From Brevundimonas sp. Leaf363 (GTDB lineage: Bacteria > Pseudomonadota > Alphaproteobacteria > Caulobacterales > Caulobacteraceae), in the NCBI RefSeq assembly GCF_001424025.1, contig NZ_LMPZ01000002.1, positions 1,292,702 to 1,356,701 of the forward strand: a stretch of DNA of 64,000 nucleotides. Direction: 5' to 3'. Under the pieces are notes generated by a model. It searched no databases. It was given only the letters and a program-made list of their open reading frames with translations, and was not told the origin of the DNA. Shown piece after piece: positions 55,683-64,000 of this stretch; position 1 is the stretch's first letter, and every line of letters starts with the position of its first letter. A program made the position numbers and the translations under genes.

Positions 55683-57515
55683 ATGCACGCCTATCGTTCC
55701 CATACCTGCGGCGCACTGCGCGCCACCGACGCCGGCCAGTCGGTCCGCCTGTCGGGCTGGGTCCACCGCAAGCGCGATCTGGGCGGCCTGCTGTTCGTCG
55801 ACCTGCGCGATCACTACGGCATCACCCAGCTGGTGCTGCACCCCTCGACGCCGGGCTTCGAGATCGTCGAGCGCCTGCGCGCCGAGAGCGTCATCAAGAT
55901 CGACGGCGAAGCGGTCATGCGCGACGCATCCACCGTCAACGCCCTGCTGCCGACCGGCGAGGTCGAGGTTCGCGTCGCGGGTCTGGAAGTCCTGTCAGAA
56001 GCCGCCGAACTGCCGATGCCCGTCTTCGGCGATCAGGAATACCCTGAGGAAATCCGCCTTCAGAACCGCTTCCTCGACCTTCGTCGCGAGCGTCTGCACA
56101 AGAACATCGTCCTGCGCTCCAAGGTGATCTCCTCGATCCGCCGCCGCATGGTCGACCAGGGCTTCCTGGAATACCAGACCCCCATTCTGACCGCCTCGTC
56201 GCCGGAAGGCGCCCGCGACTTCCTGGTGCCGTCGCGCATGCATCCGGGCAAGTTCTATGCGCTGCCGCAGGCCCCGCAGCAGTTCAAGCAGCTGCTGATG
56301 GTCTCGGGCTTCGACCGCTACTTCCAGATCGCCCCGTGCTTCCGCGACGAGGACCTACGCGCCGACCGTTCGCTGGAGTTCTACCAGCTCGACGTCGAGA
56401 TGAGCTTCGTTACGCAAGAGGATGTTTTCGCGGCGATCGAGCCGGTCATGCATGGCGTGTTCGAGGAGTTCTCGAACGGCCTGCCGGTCTCGCCGATCGA
56501 CGGCAAGCACACCTTTACAAACGATTTTGGCGAGGCCTTCGAGCACGCCGGTTTCGAGCGCCTGACCTTCGCCCAGTCGATGGCCTGGTACGGCACCGAC
56601 AAGCCGGACACCCGCAACCCGATCAAGATGCAGGTCGTCTCCGATCACTTCCGCGACGGCGGCTTCGGCCTGTTCGCCAAGATCCTGGGCGCCGATGAGA
56701 AGAACGCCGTCTGGGCCATCCCGGCGCCGACCGGCGGCTCGCGCGCCTTCTGCGACCGTATGAACTCGTGGGCCCAGGGCGAAGGCCAGCCGGGCCTCGG
56801 CTACATCTTCTGGTCGGACGACCAGGGGGCCTGGGGCGGCCCCATCGCCAAGAACCTGGGTCAGGAGCCGACCGAGGCCCTGATGGCCTCGCTGGGTCTC
56901 GGTAAGGGCGACGCCGCCTTCTTCACCGCCGGTCTGCCGTCGGCCTTCGCCAAGTTCGCCGGTCTGGCCCGCACGCGCGTCGGGACCGAGCTGAAGCTGA
57001 TCGACGAGAACCAGTTCAAATTCTGCTGGATCGTCGACTTCCCGATGTTCGAATGGTCCGAGGAAGAGAAGAAGGTCGACTTCTCGCACAACCCGTTCTC
57101 GATGCCGCAGGGTGGTCTGGAGGCGCTGGAGACGCAGGACCCGCTGACCATCCGCGCCTATCAGTACGACATCTGCTGCAACGGCTATGAGCTGTGCTCG
57201 GGCGCGATCCGGAACCACAAGGCCGAGATCATGCTGAAGGCCTTCAACATCGCCGGCTATGACAGTTCGGTGGTCGAGGAGCAGTTCGGCGGCATGCTGA
57301 ACGCCTTCCGCTATGGCGCCCCGCCGCACGGCGGTCTGGCCCCCGGCATCGACCGCATCGTCATGCTGCTGGCCGGCGAGACCGCCATCCGCGAGGTCAT
57401 CGCTTTCCCGCTGAACCAGCAGGGCGAGGATCTTCTGATGAACGCCCCGACCGAGGCGCAGGAGCGTCAGCTGAAGGACGTCCACATCCGCACGGCCCTG
57501 CCGCTCAAGGGCTGA
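55683..57515 (+). CDS. aspS: Aspartyl-tRNA synthetase
   Basis: This 610-residue class II synthetase charges tRNA-Asp, and in many alphaproteobacteria also tRNA-Asn (non-discriminating). Visible are the N-terminal OB fold ([26 protein letters not shown]), class II motif 1 region [20 protein letters not shown], motif 2 [21 protein letters not shown], the bacterial GAD insertion, and motif 3 [15 protein letters not shown]. The start is the ATG at 55683 ([12 protein letters not shown] is the conserved opening). It is complete and appears to be transcribed alone. Confidence 0.97.
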   Translation: MHAYRSHTCGALRATDAGQSVRLSGWVHRKRDLGGLLFVDLRDHYGITQLVLHPSTPGFEIVERLRAESVIKIDGEAVMRDASTVNALLPTGEVEVRVAGLEVLSEAAELPMPVFGDQEYPEEIRLQNRFLDLRRERLHKNIVLRSKVISSIRRRMVDQGFLEYQTPILTASSPEGARDFLVPSRMHPGKFYALPQAPQQFKQLLMVSGFDRYFQIAPCFRDEDLRADRSLEFYQLDVEMSFVTQEDVFAAIEPVMHGVFEEFSNGLPVSPIDGKHTFTNDFGEAFEHAGFERLTFAQSMAWYGTDKPDTRNPIKMQVVSDHFRDGGFGLFAKILGADEKNAVWAIPAPTGGSRAFCDRMNSWAQGEGQPGLGYIFWSDDQGAWGGPIAKNLGQEPTEALMASLGLGKGDAAFFTAGLPSAFAKFAGLARTRVGTELKLIDENQFKFCWIVDFPMFEWSEEEKKVDFSHNPFSMPQGGLEALETQDPLTIRAYQYDICCNGYELCSGAIRNHKAEIMLKAFNIAGYDSSVVEEQFGGMLNAFRYGAPPHGGLAPGIDRIVMLLAGETAIREVIAFPLNQQGEDLLMNAPTEAQERQLKDVHIRTALPLKG

Positions 57516-57542
57516 GGCGCACCCGCCGCCGACGTCGTCGGG

Positions 57543-57649
57543 CTTGATCCCAGGATCAGGTTGTCCGGCGCCGCATAGACGCAGGCAGATAGGCTGCCCG
57601 TTGAGCCATCCAGCCGTCAGCGCATGACCCTCGGATCAAGTCCGAGGGT
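57543..57649. repeat. Intergenic inverted-repeat element after aspS
   Basis: A short hairpin TGATCC-CA-GGATCA (57545-57558) and a longer one ACCCTCGGA-TCAAG-TCCGAGGGT (57627-57649) bound the spacer between aspS and the convergent pentapeptide-repeat gene. CTTGATCC (57543-57550) is also the inverted match of GGATCAAG (57633-57640), so the whole unit is an imperfect inverted repeat of about 107 bases. The right hairpin could terminate either gene. The sequence type resembles dispersed intergenic repeats of related genomes. Confidence 0.6.
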
Positions 57650-57668
57650 ACGGTGGGTACTGGGCCCC

Positions 57669-58571
57669 TCAGTCCGAGGCCACCACCAGATTTCGGCGCG
57701 GCGGCACGGGCGGGACCGGTGGGATCGGCGCCGCCGGCGCGGCGCGCACGATGCGGGATCCCCCGCGGCAGGTCTGAGCCGTCAACCGGCTTGGCAGCCG
57801 CGTCGAGCCGTCACCGCACGCCTGATTGATCTGGCTTTGGGTCAGGCCGCGAGCATCCGACAAGTCCGCGCCGCGAATGTCCGTGCGGCGCAGAGAGGCG
57901 TCGGTGAAATCCGCCCGCGCGAAGCGGCCGCCGGTCAGTCGCGCGCTGTCCAGTTCGGCGTCGCGGAAGCTGGCCCCCGAGAAGTCGCCGTTCGACAGGT
58001 TCGAGGCGGTGATCTGCGCGCTGCTGAAATTCGCGCCCGTGGCGCGAACGTTGGCGAGCGTCGCGCCAAACAGCTCCGTTCCCGAGAGATTTGCCCCGGT
58101 CAGCTGGGCGGCGTTGAAGTTCACGCCATGAAGCTCGGCGCCCGACAGGTCCGACCGGCTCAGATTGGCGCGCACGAAGGTGGCGCCGACGGCCTCGGCG
58201 CCGGCGGCGCGGGCGCCTTCGAAATTGGCCGAGGTGAAGTTGGCGCCCAGGATCTCGACGCCGTGCAGATTGGCGCGGCTGAAGTCGGCCCCGGTGAAGT
58301 TGGAGCCCATCATCTCCACGCCGCGCAGGTCGGAGCCGACGAAGGTCGCGTTGACGAAGCTGGCGCCGGTGAAGCTGGCGCCGGTCAGATTGCGGCCGGA
58401 CAGTTCGCAGCTGTTGCACGAGCCGCCCAGCGAAACGACGCGAGCCACGTCCCGATCCTGCGGAGCGGACGCCAGGACCGGCGTGGCCGCCATCAATGCT
58501 CCGACAGCCAGCAGGGCCGGGGTCAGAGCCTGCGTCAGGCGACGGGGGAGGGCGCGAACGGTCTGTGTCAC
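57669..58571 (-). CDS. Secreted pentapeptide-repeat protein with N-terminal CxxC
   Basis: This 300-residue protein has a Sec signal peptide (ALTPALLAVGALMAATPVLA). After it comes SCNSCELSGRNL, a CxxC pair, then about thirty A(D/N)LxG-type pentapeptide repeats (TGASFTGASFVNATF and so on) that should fold as a right-handed beta-helix. The C-terminus has GLTQSQINQACGDGSTRLP and a proline-rich tail. The next gene upstream (58634-59134) encodes a shorter copy with the same head and tail motifs, so they are tandem paralogues. The function is unknown; a periplasmic or surface scaffold is possible. Confidence 0.88.
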   Translation of the reverse strand: MTQTVRALPRRLTQALTPALLAVGALMAATPVLASAPQDRDVARVVSLGGSCNSCELSGRNLTGASFTGASFVNATFVGSDLRGVEMMGSNFTGADFSRANLHGVEILGANFTSANFEGARAAGAEAVGATFVRANLSRSDLSGAELHGVNFNAAQLTGANLSGTELFGATLANVRATGANFSSAQITASNLSNGDFSGASFRDAELDSARLTGGRFARADFTDASLRRTDIRGADLSDARGLTQSQINQACGDGSTRLPSRLTAQTCRGGSRIVRAAPAAPIPPVPPVPPRRNLVVASD

Positions 58572-58633
58572 GCAGTCTTCATGACCCGTGGCGAAACGAA
58601 ACCCTACTTAAATCGCGGTAACTTGCGGGGCGC

Positions 58634-59134
58634 TCAGCAGGCGGGAATGCGAAGGCCCCGCGGCAGGGTCGTGGCCTCGTCGCCGCACGCGCGGCTGAGC
58701 TGCGACTGGGTCAGGCCGCTGGCCCGCGCCAGCTGCGCCCCCGAGAAGTTGGTCCCGGAAAGCTTGGCTCCGGCGAAGCTGGAGCCCTCCAGATAGGCCC
58801 CAACGAAGCTGGCGTTGGTCAGGTCCGCGCCGGCGAAGTTGGAACTGGAGAACACCGCCCCATAGGCCTCGACGTCGCGCATATCCGTGTTGCTGAACCG
58901 CGTGCGATTCATGACGCTGAGGCTCAGGTCCGCCTGTCGCAGCCGCGACCCCGACAGGTTCAATCCCCGGGCCTCCAGCCCGCCAAAGTCGCCCTGGAAC
59001 AGGTTGCAGCCGGAGCAGCTGTGGCCACTGCGCACGCTGGCGATCTGGCCGGCGTTCTGGGCATGAGCGGGCAGGGCGACCGCCATGAAGGCGGCGGCCA
59101 TGACGGCGGTGGACTGGATCAGGCGTTTCATCAC
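58634..59134 (-). CDS. Secreted pentapeptide-repeat protein, short paralogue
   Basis: This 166-residue protein has a Sec signal peptide (LIQSTAVMAAAFMAVALPAHAQ). The mature protein starts with HSCSGCNLFQGDF, again a CxxC pair, followed by about fourteen pentapeptide repeats (LRQADLSLSVMNRTRF, FAGADLTNASFVGAYL). It ends in GLTQSQLSRACGDEATTLPRGL plus a final cysteine, matching the C-terminal motif of the downstream paralogue. MMK or MK may be the start (59134 or 59131). A 62-base gap separates it from the larger copy, and the pair may be one transcript. Confidence 0.87.
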   Translation of the reverse strand: MMKRLIQSTAVMAAAFMAVALPAHAQNAGQIASVRSGHSCSGCNLFQGDFGGLEARGLNLSGSRLRQADLSLSVMNRTRFSNTDMRDVEAYGAVFSSSNFAGADLTNASFVGAYLEGSSFAGAKLSGTNFSGAQLARASGLTQSQLSRACGDEATTLPRGLRIPAC

Positions 59135-59309
59135 GGTTCGGCTCCGAAGCGGCGCATTCGGCGCAGCAATCTTCGGGCCAGCGTAGCGACACCCTCTTAC
59201 GATTTCGTCTTCGGGACGATCCGTGCCGCTCGGTCTGCTTATAAGCGTCGCCCGGGGCCGGGAGCGGGACCGCTCAAGCGTGGCTCGAGGGGCTTAGCCT
59301 CCGCGGCGA

Positions 59310-59807
59310 CTACTCGCTCGTCGCCGCCTTCAGTTGACGAACCACCGGCCGCAGGACCCATGCGCCAATGATATAATAGACCAGCAGCAGCGCCGTCCCG
59401 ATGGTCAGCGCTACCGCTCCGGGCCCGCGCTGATAGGCGGCCAGGGCGCGTGCTGTCAGCCAAATGCTGGTAAAGTAAGCGATCGTCGCGCCGAAAATAG
59501 CAGCCCCCGCGATTTCCAGAGCGGTCGTCAAGCTAGCCGCAGCGACCACCGACGCCAGCGGTACCGCCGCATAGACCCAGCTCCAACCGTTCCACGGCGC
59601 CATCCCCATCGCTTGACGCGCTAGGGCCCGCAGACCGGTTATCCAAAGCAGCGGCAACGTGAACCCGAGAATCGCCATCGCCGGAATGAGCACGGGCGCG
59701 TGCGTTGTCGCCATAGGAGCCATCGCAAGGCTCAGCGCGAAGTAGCCAACCAAGGAGACCAGCAGCCAGATTGGATGCAGAAAGGCGAACCGCTCGATCC
59801 AACGCAT
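59310..59807 (-). CDS. Hypothetical five-helix membrane protein
   Basis: This 165-residue protein has about five hydrophobic segments (HPIWLLVSLVGYFALSLAMAP, LIPAMAILGFTLPLLWITGL, AVPLASVVAAASLTTALE, IFGATIAYFTSIWLTA and IGTALLLVYYIIGAWVL). I do not recognise the family. Its ATG (59807) directly follows the stop codon of the TSCPD-domain protein (TAG then ATG), so translation is probably coupled to that gene. Codon use is less GC-biased than in its neighbours, with several AT-rich runs, which hints at later acquisition. Confidence 0.75.
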   Translation of the reverse strand: MRWIERFAFLHPIWLLVSLVGYFALSLAMAPMATTHAPVLIPAMAILGFTLPLLWITGLRALARQAMGMAPWNGWSWVYAAVPLASVVAAASLTTALEIAGAAIFGATIAYFTSIWLTARALAAYQRGPGAVALTIGTALLLVYYIIGAWVLRPVVRQLKAATSE

Positions 59808-62276
59808 CTAGCTGCCCTTTCCCGCCATCGACGGCTGCGCGCCGCAGGCGTCGCACACCAGCGCCCCGCCGCGCTGTTGCAGGGTGAAGTCGCCGCAGGC
59901 GGGACAGGCGTCGGCTTCGACCACCACCGGCCGGGCCTCCTCGTCGCGCGGGCGTCCGAACGGCAGCACGATTAGATTGTCCGGCGCCGCGCCGCGCGCG
60001 AAGCCCTTGGAGATGAAGTGCGACGCCGGCACCAGTTCATCGGCGGCCCCGCGCCCCAGGCCGTCGGCGTCCAGCGGCTCGGCGTCCGCGTTGGCCAGCT
60101 CGCGCCGGTCCAGATAGCTGACCCCCAACTCGCGGAAGATGTAGTCCAGGATCGACGTCGCCGAGCCGATCTTGTCGTTGCCCGTGACCCGCCCGGCCGG
60201 CTCGAACCGCGTCAGCACGAAGGCGTCCACGAACTCGTCCAGCGGCACGCCGTACTGAAGCCCGATCGAGATCGCGATGGCGAAATTGTTCATCAGGCTG
60301 CGGAAGGCGGCGCCTTCCTTGTGCATGTCGATGAAGATCTCGCCCAGCTCGCCGTCGTCGTATTCGCCGGTGTGAATATAGACCTTATGACCGCCCACAG
60401 CGGCCTTCTGGATATAGCCCTTGCGGCGGTCGGGCAGCTTGCGGCGGCTGCGCTCGCGTTCGACCACCCGCTCGACGACGCTGGGCTGGGCCGCCGGCGG
60501 AGCTGGGACGGGGATCGGCGGCGCGTCGGGAATGTCGAGCCAGCGACCCGACGGCGCGGGCAGGCGGCGCAGGCGCAGACTTCGCCCGCCCTCCAGCGTC
60601 GCCAGCAGCACGGCGGCCTCCGCGCGACCGGCGGTCCAAGGCAGGGTGACAGGCCGCAGGTCGGGCAGGGCGCTGGCCTGGCCCAGCCGGGCGCGCAGGC
60701 TGTTCTCGTAGGCGGCCGTGTCCGCCAGCAGGTCCCGCAATGCCTCCGGCGCGCCGTCCCACTCGCTCAGGTCGCCATGGCCGAAGACCCAGGTCTGCGC
60801 TGTCGCACGAGCGTCTTCCTCGATGCCGAGGGCGGCCAGGATGGACCCGCAGCCGGGCTCCAGTCCCAGCACATCGGCCGCGAAGCCGGCGTCCAGCACA
60901 GCGTCGGAGATCGCCTCGTCCAGTGTCTCTACCCGCCCCAGAGCCCCCTCGACGGCCGCCAATTCGACATCGGTGAAGCCCAGCCCCCGCAGCCGCTCTA
61001 GGGTGACGCCGGGCGCATCGGCCAGGGTTCGCCGACCGAACAGATGCCGCTCCGCATCGTCCACATCGCCGCCCGCCCGCGCGATGGCGTCGGCCAGCGA
61101 GGGGCGCAGACGCCGCGCCACCTCGCCGTCGCCGGTCTCGAAAACATCCACCGCCGTCAGGGGCGAGAGGCCGAGCCTCAGCCGCGCGTCGGCGTCCTCC
61201 TCGAACAGGCCGACTCGGCTTTCGCCTGCCGGCCAGCGCAGCACCGCGCCGATCTCCGTCAGGGTCTCGCCCGCCGCCGTCGTCAGCGTGGCGGCCAGCG
61301 CTTCCAGCCCGTCGTTGGCCAGCGACCAGTCGCCCAGTCCGCCCAGGCCCAGCGTCACCGCCGGCGCCGTGCGCCCTTCGCCCTCGACCACGACGGCCGT
61401 GACCAGCAGGCGCGCCAGATCCCCGATCGCCGGGGCGGCCGGCGACAGTCGCGCTAGCGCGGGCAGACTGATCTTGATCGCCCCGGCCGACAGGGCCGCG
61501 ACCGCCGCATCCGCCGTTTCGCGGTCGGTGCAGACGATCAGGTCGGCCTCCAGCGCGGCGGCGGCCACGGCGTCCAGATCCTCGCCACAGGCCAAAACCA
61601 CCGTCGCCGTGGGACGGCCGGCGTCCGCCGTCATCAGCGGCGGCGTCTCGCCCGCTATGGCGCGCAGGATGTCGGCGTCGGACGCCCCGCACCGCCGCGC
61701 CTGCGACGCCGCCCGCGCCAGGGCCGGATTGCGCGCCGGGTCCTTGCAGTCGCCCTCGGCGCCGTCGCAGCGTCGCACCGCATCCGCCACGGCGTCCAGC
61801 GCGCGCGCCAGCGCCTCGACCGCTTCGGCCGCCCGCGTCGCCGCTGCCTGCTCGGCATGCAGTCGCTCAAGCGCGCTTCGGCCCTCGGTCGCGAGGTCCA
61901 GAACCATAGCGGGTCGCGCGGCGGTCAGGACAGGCGCCGCCAGCCCCAGACGCACCGCGCCCGCCAGTTCGGCGGCGAAGACGCTGGCCTCGGCCTTGTC
62001 CTCGAAGAGGCCCAGCGCCCGGCCGCGATCCGCCAGCCGCGCCGCCCAGTCGCCGATGCCGCCGTCCAGGCCTTCGCCCGCGTGCAGGGTCGGGCCGCTA
62101 TCCAGCATCGGGCGATCCTTGGCCCGTGCTGCGTCCCAGTCGCTCCAGGCGTCCAGCATGGCTGTGGTCCAGCCGTCAGGGGCGCTGGTCCAGTCCGCCG
62201 TCGCGCCGCGCACGACGACGCGGCGCCCCGGCCGGGCCGAGGCGGCGAGGAAGGCGAATCTGGGCTGAAAGCGCAT
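59808..62276 (-). CDS. NrdJ-type TSCPD-domain protein with unknown N-terminal region
   Basis: This is an 822-residue protein. Residues 617 to about 730 are nearly the canonical C-terminal TSCPD domain of B12-dependent ribonucleotide reductase NrdJ ([72 protein letters not shown]). A zinc ribbon follows with CPAC at 791-794 and CDAC at 808-811. The first ~600 residues are Ala-rich and show no NrdJ catalytic-barrel motif that I can find. The protein is also shorter than alphaproteobacterial NrdJ (around 1200). It may be a diverged paralogue or an accessory factor. The ATG at 62276 has GGAG upstream. Confidence 0.85.
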   Translation of the reverse strand: MRFQPRFAFLAASARPGRRVVVRGATADWTSAPDGWTTAMLDAWSDWDAARAKDRPMLDSGPTLHAGEGLDGGIGDWAARLADRGRALGLFEDKAEASVFAAELAGAVRLGLAAPVLTAARPAMVLDLATEGRSALERLHAEQAAATRAAEAVEALARALDAVADAVRRCDGAEGDCKDPARNPALARAASQARRCGASDADILRAIAGETPPLMTADAGRPTATVVLACGEDLDAVAAAALEADLIVCTDRETADAAVAALSAGAIKISLPALARLSPAAPAIGDLARLLVTAVVVEGEGRTAPAVTLGLGGLGDWSLANDGLEALAATLTTAAGETLTEIGAVLRWPAGESRVGLFEEDADARLRLGLSPLTAVDVFETGDGEVARRLRPSLADAIARAGGDVDDAERHLFGRRTLADAPGVTLERLRGLGFTDVELAAVEGALGRVETLDEAISDAVLDAGFAADVLGLEPGCGSILAALGIEEDARATAQTWVFGHGDLSEWDGAPEALRDLLADTAAYENSLRARLGQASALPDLRPVTLPWTAGRAEAAVLLATLEGGRSLRLRRLPAPSGRWLDIPDAPPIPVPAPPAAQPSVVERVVERERSRRKLPDRRKGYIQKAAVGGHKVYIHTGEYDDGELGEIFIDMHKEGAAFRSLMNNFAIAISIGLQYGVPLDEFVDAFVLTRFEPAGRVTGNDKIGSATSILDYIFRELGVSYLDRRELANADAEPLDADGLGRGAADELVPASHFISKGFARGAAPDNLIVLPFGRPRDEEARPVVVEADACPACGDFTLQQRGGALVCDACGAQPSMAGKGS

Positions 62277-62479
62277 GGGAACTCCGCGTGGCCGTCCTGC
62301 CTGGAAGGCTAACGGCTCGCGGCCCCCCGTTCTAGCACATCTTGCGGCTAACAATGGAGATACCCCCAAGATGTAGCAGGGCGGGACCTCTGCGTCTTCG
62401 CTGGACGGCGAGCGGCCGTGTTTCTATGATCGCGACAGCGCGCCTGTTCTTGTCGGCGCCGCGTCTGGAAGGCCCTCAC

Positions 62480-62872
62480 GTGCTCGCGAAGATCTTTTCC
62501 TGGTGGAACGGCGCCACGATCGGCACCCTGTGGACCGTCGCACGGCGTGGCGAGCTGGTGGGCTCGGACGAGCAGGGCAACCGCTATTATCAGTCGCGCG
62601 ACAACGTCAGCTACGACGGCCGCCGCCGCCGTTGGGTGATCTACAACGGCTATGCCGAAGCCTCGAAGGTCTCGCCAGACTGGCACGGCTGGCTGCACTA
62701 CACCTTCGACGAACCGCCGACCGTGACGCCGCTGCCGCGCCGCGCATGGGAAAAGCCGCATCTGCCCAACCTGACCGGCACGCCGCTGGCCTGGCGTCCG
62801 CCCGGCTCGCTGGCCGAGGACGGGCGTCGCCCAGCCGCCACCGGCGACTACCAGGCCTGGACGCCCGAATGA
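62480..62872 (+). CDS. NADH:ubiquinone oxidoreductase subunit NDUFA12-like
   Basis: This 130-residue protein is of the NDUFA12/B17.2 family, an accessory complex I subunit. KIFSWWNGATIGTLWTVARRGELVGSDEQGNRYYQ and RRRRWVIYNGYAEASKVSPDWHGWLHYTFDEPP are family hallmarks, as is the tail YQAWTPE. I chose the GTG at 62480 because GGAAGG lies 8-13 bases upstream; the frame is open earlier but unlike the family. Its stop overlaps the DUF2155 start (ATGA). NDUFA12-DUF2155-aat is a conserved alphaproteobacterial order. Confidence 0.94.
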   Translation: MLAKIFSWWNGATIGTLWTVARRGELVGSDEQGNRYYQSRDNVSYDGRRRRWVIYNGYAEASKVSPDWHGWLHYTFDEPPTVTPLPRRAWEKPHLPNLTGTPLAWRPPGSLAEDGRRPAATGDYQAWTPE

Positions 62873-63510
62873 GCCGCGACCGCGCCTGGCTGCTGACGGG
62901 CGTCATCGCCGTGGCTCTGGCCGGGGCCGGGGCGGTCGGCGCGCGCGCGCTGCAGGATACGCCGGCCGAGGCGCGGCCCGCTGACCCGATCGGCGACATT
63001 CTGCGCACGACGCCCTCGACGCCCGAGACAGCCCCTGCCGCCACGCCTGCGCCGGCCGCGCCGGTCGTGGTCGCGCCTGCTGATCCCGTCGTGACCGCTC
63101 AGGTCGAGGAAAAGGCCGACGAGGCCGAGGCCGAGGAAGAGAAGACCGCCGCGCCCGCCGCGCCTGAAGAGGCGCCGCCGCCCGGCCGCCGCACGCGCCG
63201 CCCCATCGCCGTCGTTCAGGCCATCGACAAGATCACGGCCGAGAGCATGCGCTTCGAGGTCGAGGTCGGCGGTCGCCCGGTCCGCTTCGACAAGACGCTG
63301 ATCGTTTCGGCCCGCGCCTGTGAAGTCGCGGCCTCCGACGAGGTGGTGAACGATTCGGTCGCCTATCTGGACATCTCGGTCCAGCCGCGTGGCGCCCAGA
63401 GCCAGGAGCCGCGCCAGATTTTCCGCGGCTGGATGTTCGCCTCGACGCCCGCCGTCAGCGGCCTGCAGCACCCCGTCTACGACGCCTGGGTGGTGGGCTG
63501 TAAGGCGTAA
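62869..63510 (+). CDS. DUF2155 domain protein, exported or membrane-anchored
   Basis: This 213-residue protein has an N-terminal hydrophobic segment ([21 protein letters not shown]) as signal peptide or anchor. A long Pro/Ala/Glu-rich linker follows (to about residue 115), then a C-terminal DUF2155 domain ([21 protein letters not shown], then [26 protein letters not shown]). The domain contains cysteines at ARACEV and at the C-terminus. It is coupled by ATGA to the NDUFA12-like gene. The role is unknown, but the constant link with the complex I subunit suggests a respiratory or envelope context. The 3' end overlaps the convergent aat gene by 34 bases. Confidence 0.9.
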   Translation: MSRDRAWLLTGVIAVALAGAGAVGARALQDTPAEARPADPIGDILRTTPSTPETAPAATPAPAAPVVVAPADPVVTAQVEEKADEAEAEEEKTAAPAAPEEAPPPGRRTRRPIAVVQAIDKITAESMRFEVEVGGRPVRFDKTLIVSARACEVAASDEVVNDSVAYLDISVQPRGAQSQEPRQIFRGWMFASTPAVSGLQHPVYDAWVVGCKA

Positions 63511-64000
63511 TACAGGGCTGCCGCGCCAGTCATCGGTTCGCGCAAGGACCGTATGTTGGGCCGCAATCTAAGCGCCCGGTCCAGCATTTTCAGATAATCG
63601 GCCTGGGGCGTCTCGACCGCTCCGAACTGGCTCAGGTGCTCGGTCTGGAACTGCGCGTCCAGCAGGCGCCAGCCGCCGCGCCGCAGCCGAGCGACCAGGT
63701 GCACCAAAGCGACCTTGGATGCATCCCGCTCGCGGCTGAACATGCTCTCCCCGAAGAAGGCCCCGCCCAGGGTCACGCCGTAAAGGCCGCCGACCAGCCG
63801 CTCGTCTCGCCAGCATTCGATCGAATGGGCGTGTCCCATGGCCTGCAGCGCCAGATAGAGGCCCCGGATCGGCGCATTGATCCAGGTGTCCTCACGTCCC
63901 GGCGCAGAGGCCGCACAGGCGTCCAGCACCGCTACGAACGCCGTCGATACCCGCACCTGAAACGGTTCGCCTCGCACCGTCCGCCTCAGGCGTGTCGGCG
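63477..64000 (-). CDS. aat: Leucyl/phenylalanyl-tRNA-protein transferase, 5' end outside window
   Basis: This N-end-rule enzyme adds Leu or Phe to proteins with N-terminal Lys or Arg, marking them for ClpAP. Visible are [75 protein letters not shown] and [18 protein letters not shown], all typical. The frame stays open to base 64000 on the minus strand, and the family's first ~40 residues are missing, so the gene continues beyond the window. A GTG at 63977 is internal, not the start. Confidence 0.93.
   Translation of the reverse strand, partial: PTRLRRTVRGEPFQVRVSTAFVAVLDACAASAPGREDTWINAPIRGLYLALQAMGHAHSIECWRDERLVGGLYGVTLGGAFFGESMFSRERDASKVALVHLVARLRRGGWRLLDAQFQTEHLSQFGAVETPQADYLKMLDRALRLRPNIRSLREPMTGAAALYYALQPTTQAS

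Noticed and set aside
58608..58622. TTAA-N7-TAAC near the start of the larger pentapeptide gene, as a possible CtrA box
   Set aside because: The second half-site matches TTAA at only two of four positions; not enough to call.

Overview
The window is a GC-rich bacterial chromosome segment, densely packed, with many ATGA or TGATG stop/start overlaps. Its gene content points to an alphaproteobacterium of the Caulobacterales, most like Brevundimonas. The evidence is a PopA-type REC-REC-GGDEF protein with a dead active site, an HdaA replication regulator, NtrYX, NDUFS4-like and NDUFA12-like complex I accessory subunits, the NDUFA12-DUF2155-aat order, the recG/sdhE-mfd block, fused IspDF, and the dat-hfq-hflX block. 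No insertion sequence, prophage or CRISPR array was seen, so this looks like core chromosome with a few accessory insertions.

Layout. 1-9.9 kb: end of a DUF192 gene, tRNA-Pro(TGG), an unknown protein, an NDUFS4-like subunit, tRNA-Arg(TCT), an alpha/beta hydrolase, cystathionine beta-lyase, an orphan amino-acid binding lipoprotein next to a dicarboxylate/amino-acid symporter, a sulfurtransferase, a cyclopropane fatty acid synthase and a photolyase. 10-15.2 kb: a lipopolysaccharide inner-core operon (kdsA, hldE, hldD, a DUF3089 protein, a family-25 glycosyltransferase). 15.2-24.5 kb: recG facing sdhE-mfd, a dispersed inverted repeat, popA, a YihY/BrkB membrane protein, TusA and CinA. 24.6-37.1 kb: a membrane-fused spermidine-synthase-like protein, ispDF, then dusB-ntrY-ntrX-dat-hfq-hflX-cation/proton antiporter. 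37.2-40.4 kb: a two-gene KaiC-like ATPase/hybrid histidine kinase operon. 40.7-47.5 kb: an HTH protein, a HAD phosphatase-mazG-MFS operon, two peptidase-like genes, wrbA, an extradiol dioxygenase, and purM-purN. 48.5-57.5 kb: rnd, a VOC protein, hdaA, ppk1-ppx, a membrane protein with its winged-helix regulator, and aspS. 57.5-64 kb: two secreted pentapeptide-repeat proteins, a small membrane protein, an unusual protein carrying the C-terminal TSCPD domain of B12-dependent ribonucleotide reductase, and NDUFA12-DUF2155-aat (aat is cut by the window end).

Functional themes are envelope building (LPS core, cyclopropane lipids, isoprenoid precursors), genome maintenance (RecG, Mfd, photolyase, HdaA) and stress or nutrient signalling (NtrYX, Hfq, PopA, KaiC/HK, Ppk1/Ppx).

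The most interesting leads are: (1) the 822-residue protein ending in an NrdJ-type TSCPD domain plus zinc ribbon; (2) a long hairpin that places the hflX Shine-Dalgarno in its stem and the GTG start in its loop; (3) repeated CTCTG-N5-CAGAG palindromes in front of a membrane-protein/winged-helix pair; (4) the KaiC/hybrid-kinase operon behind a possible EcfG-type promoter; (5) NtrYX without NtrBC, with an NtrX that lacks GAFTGA.
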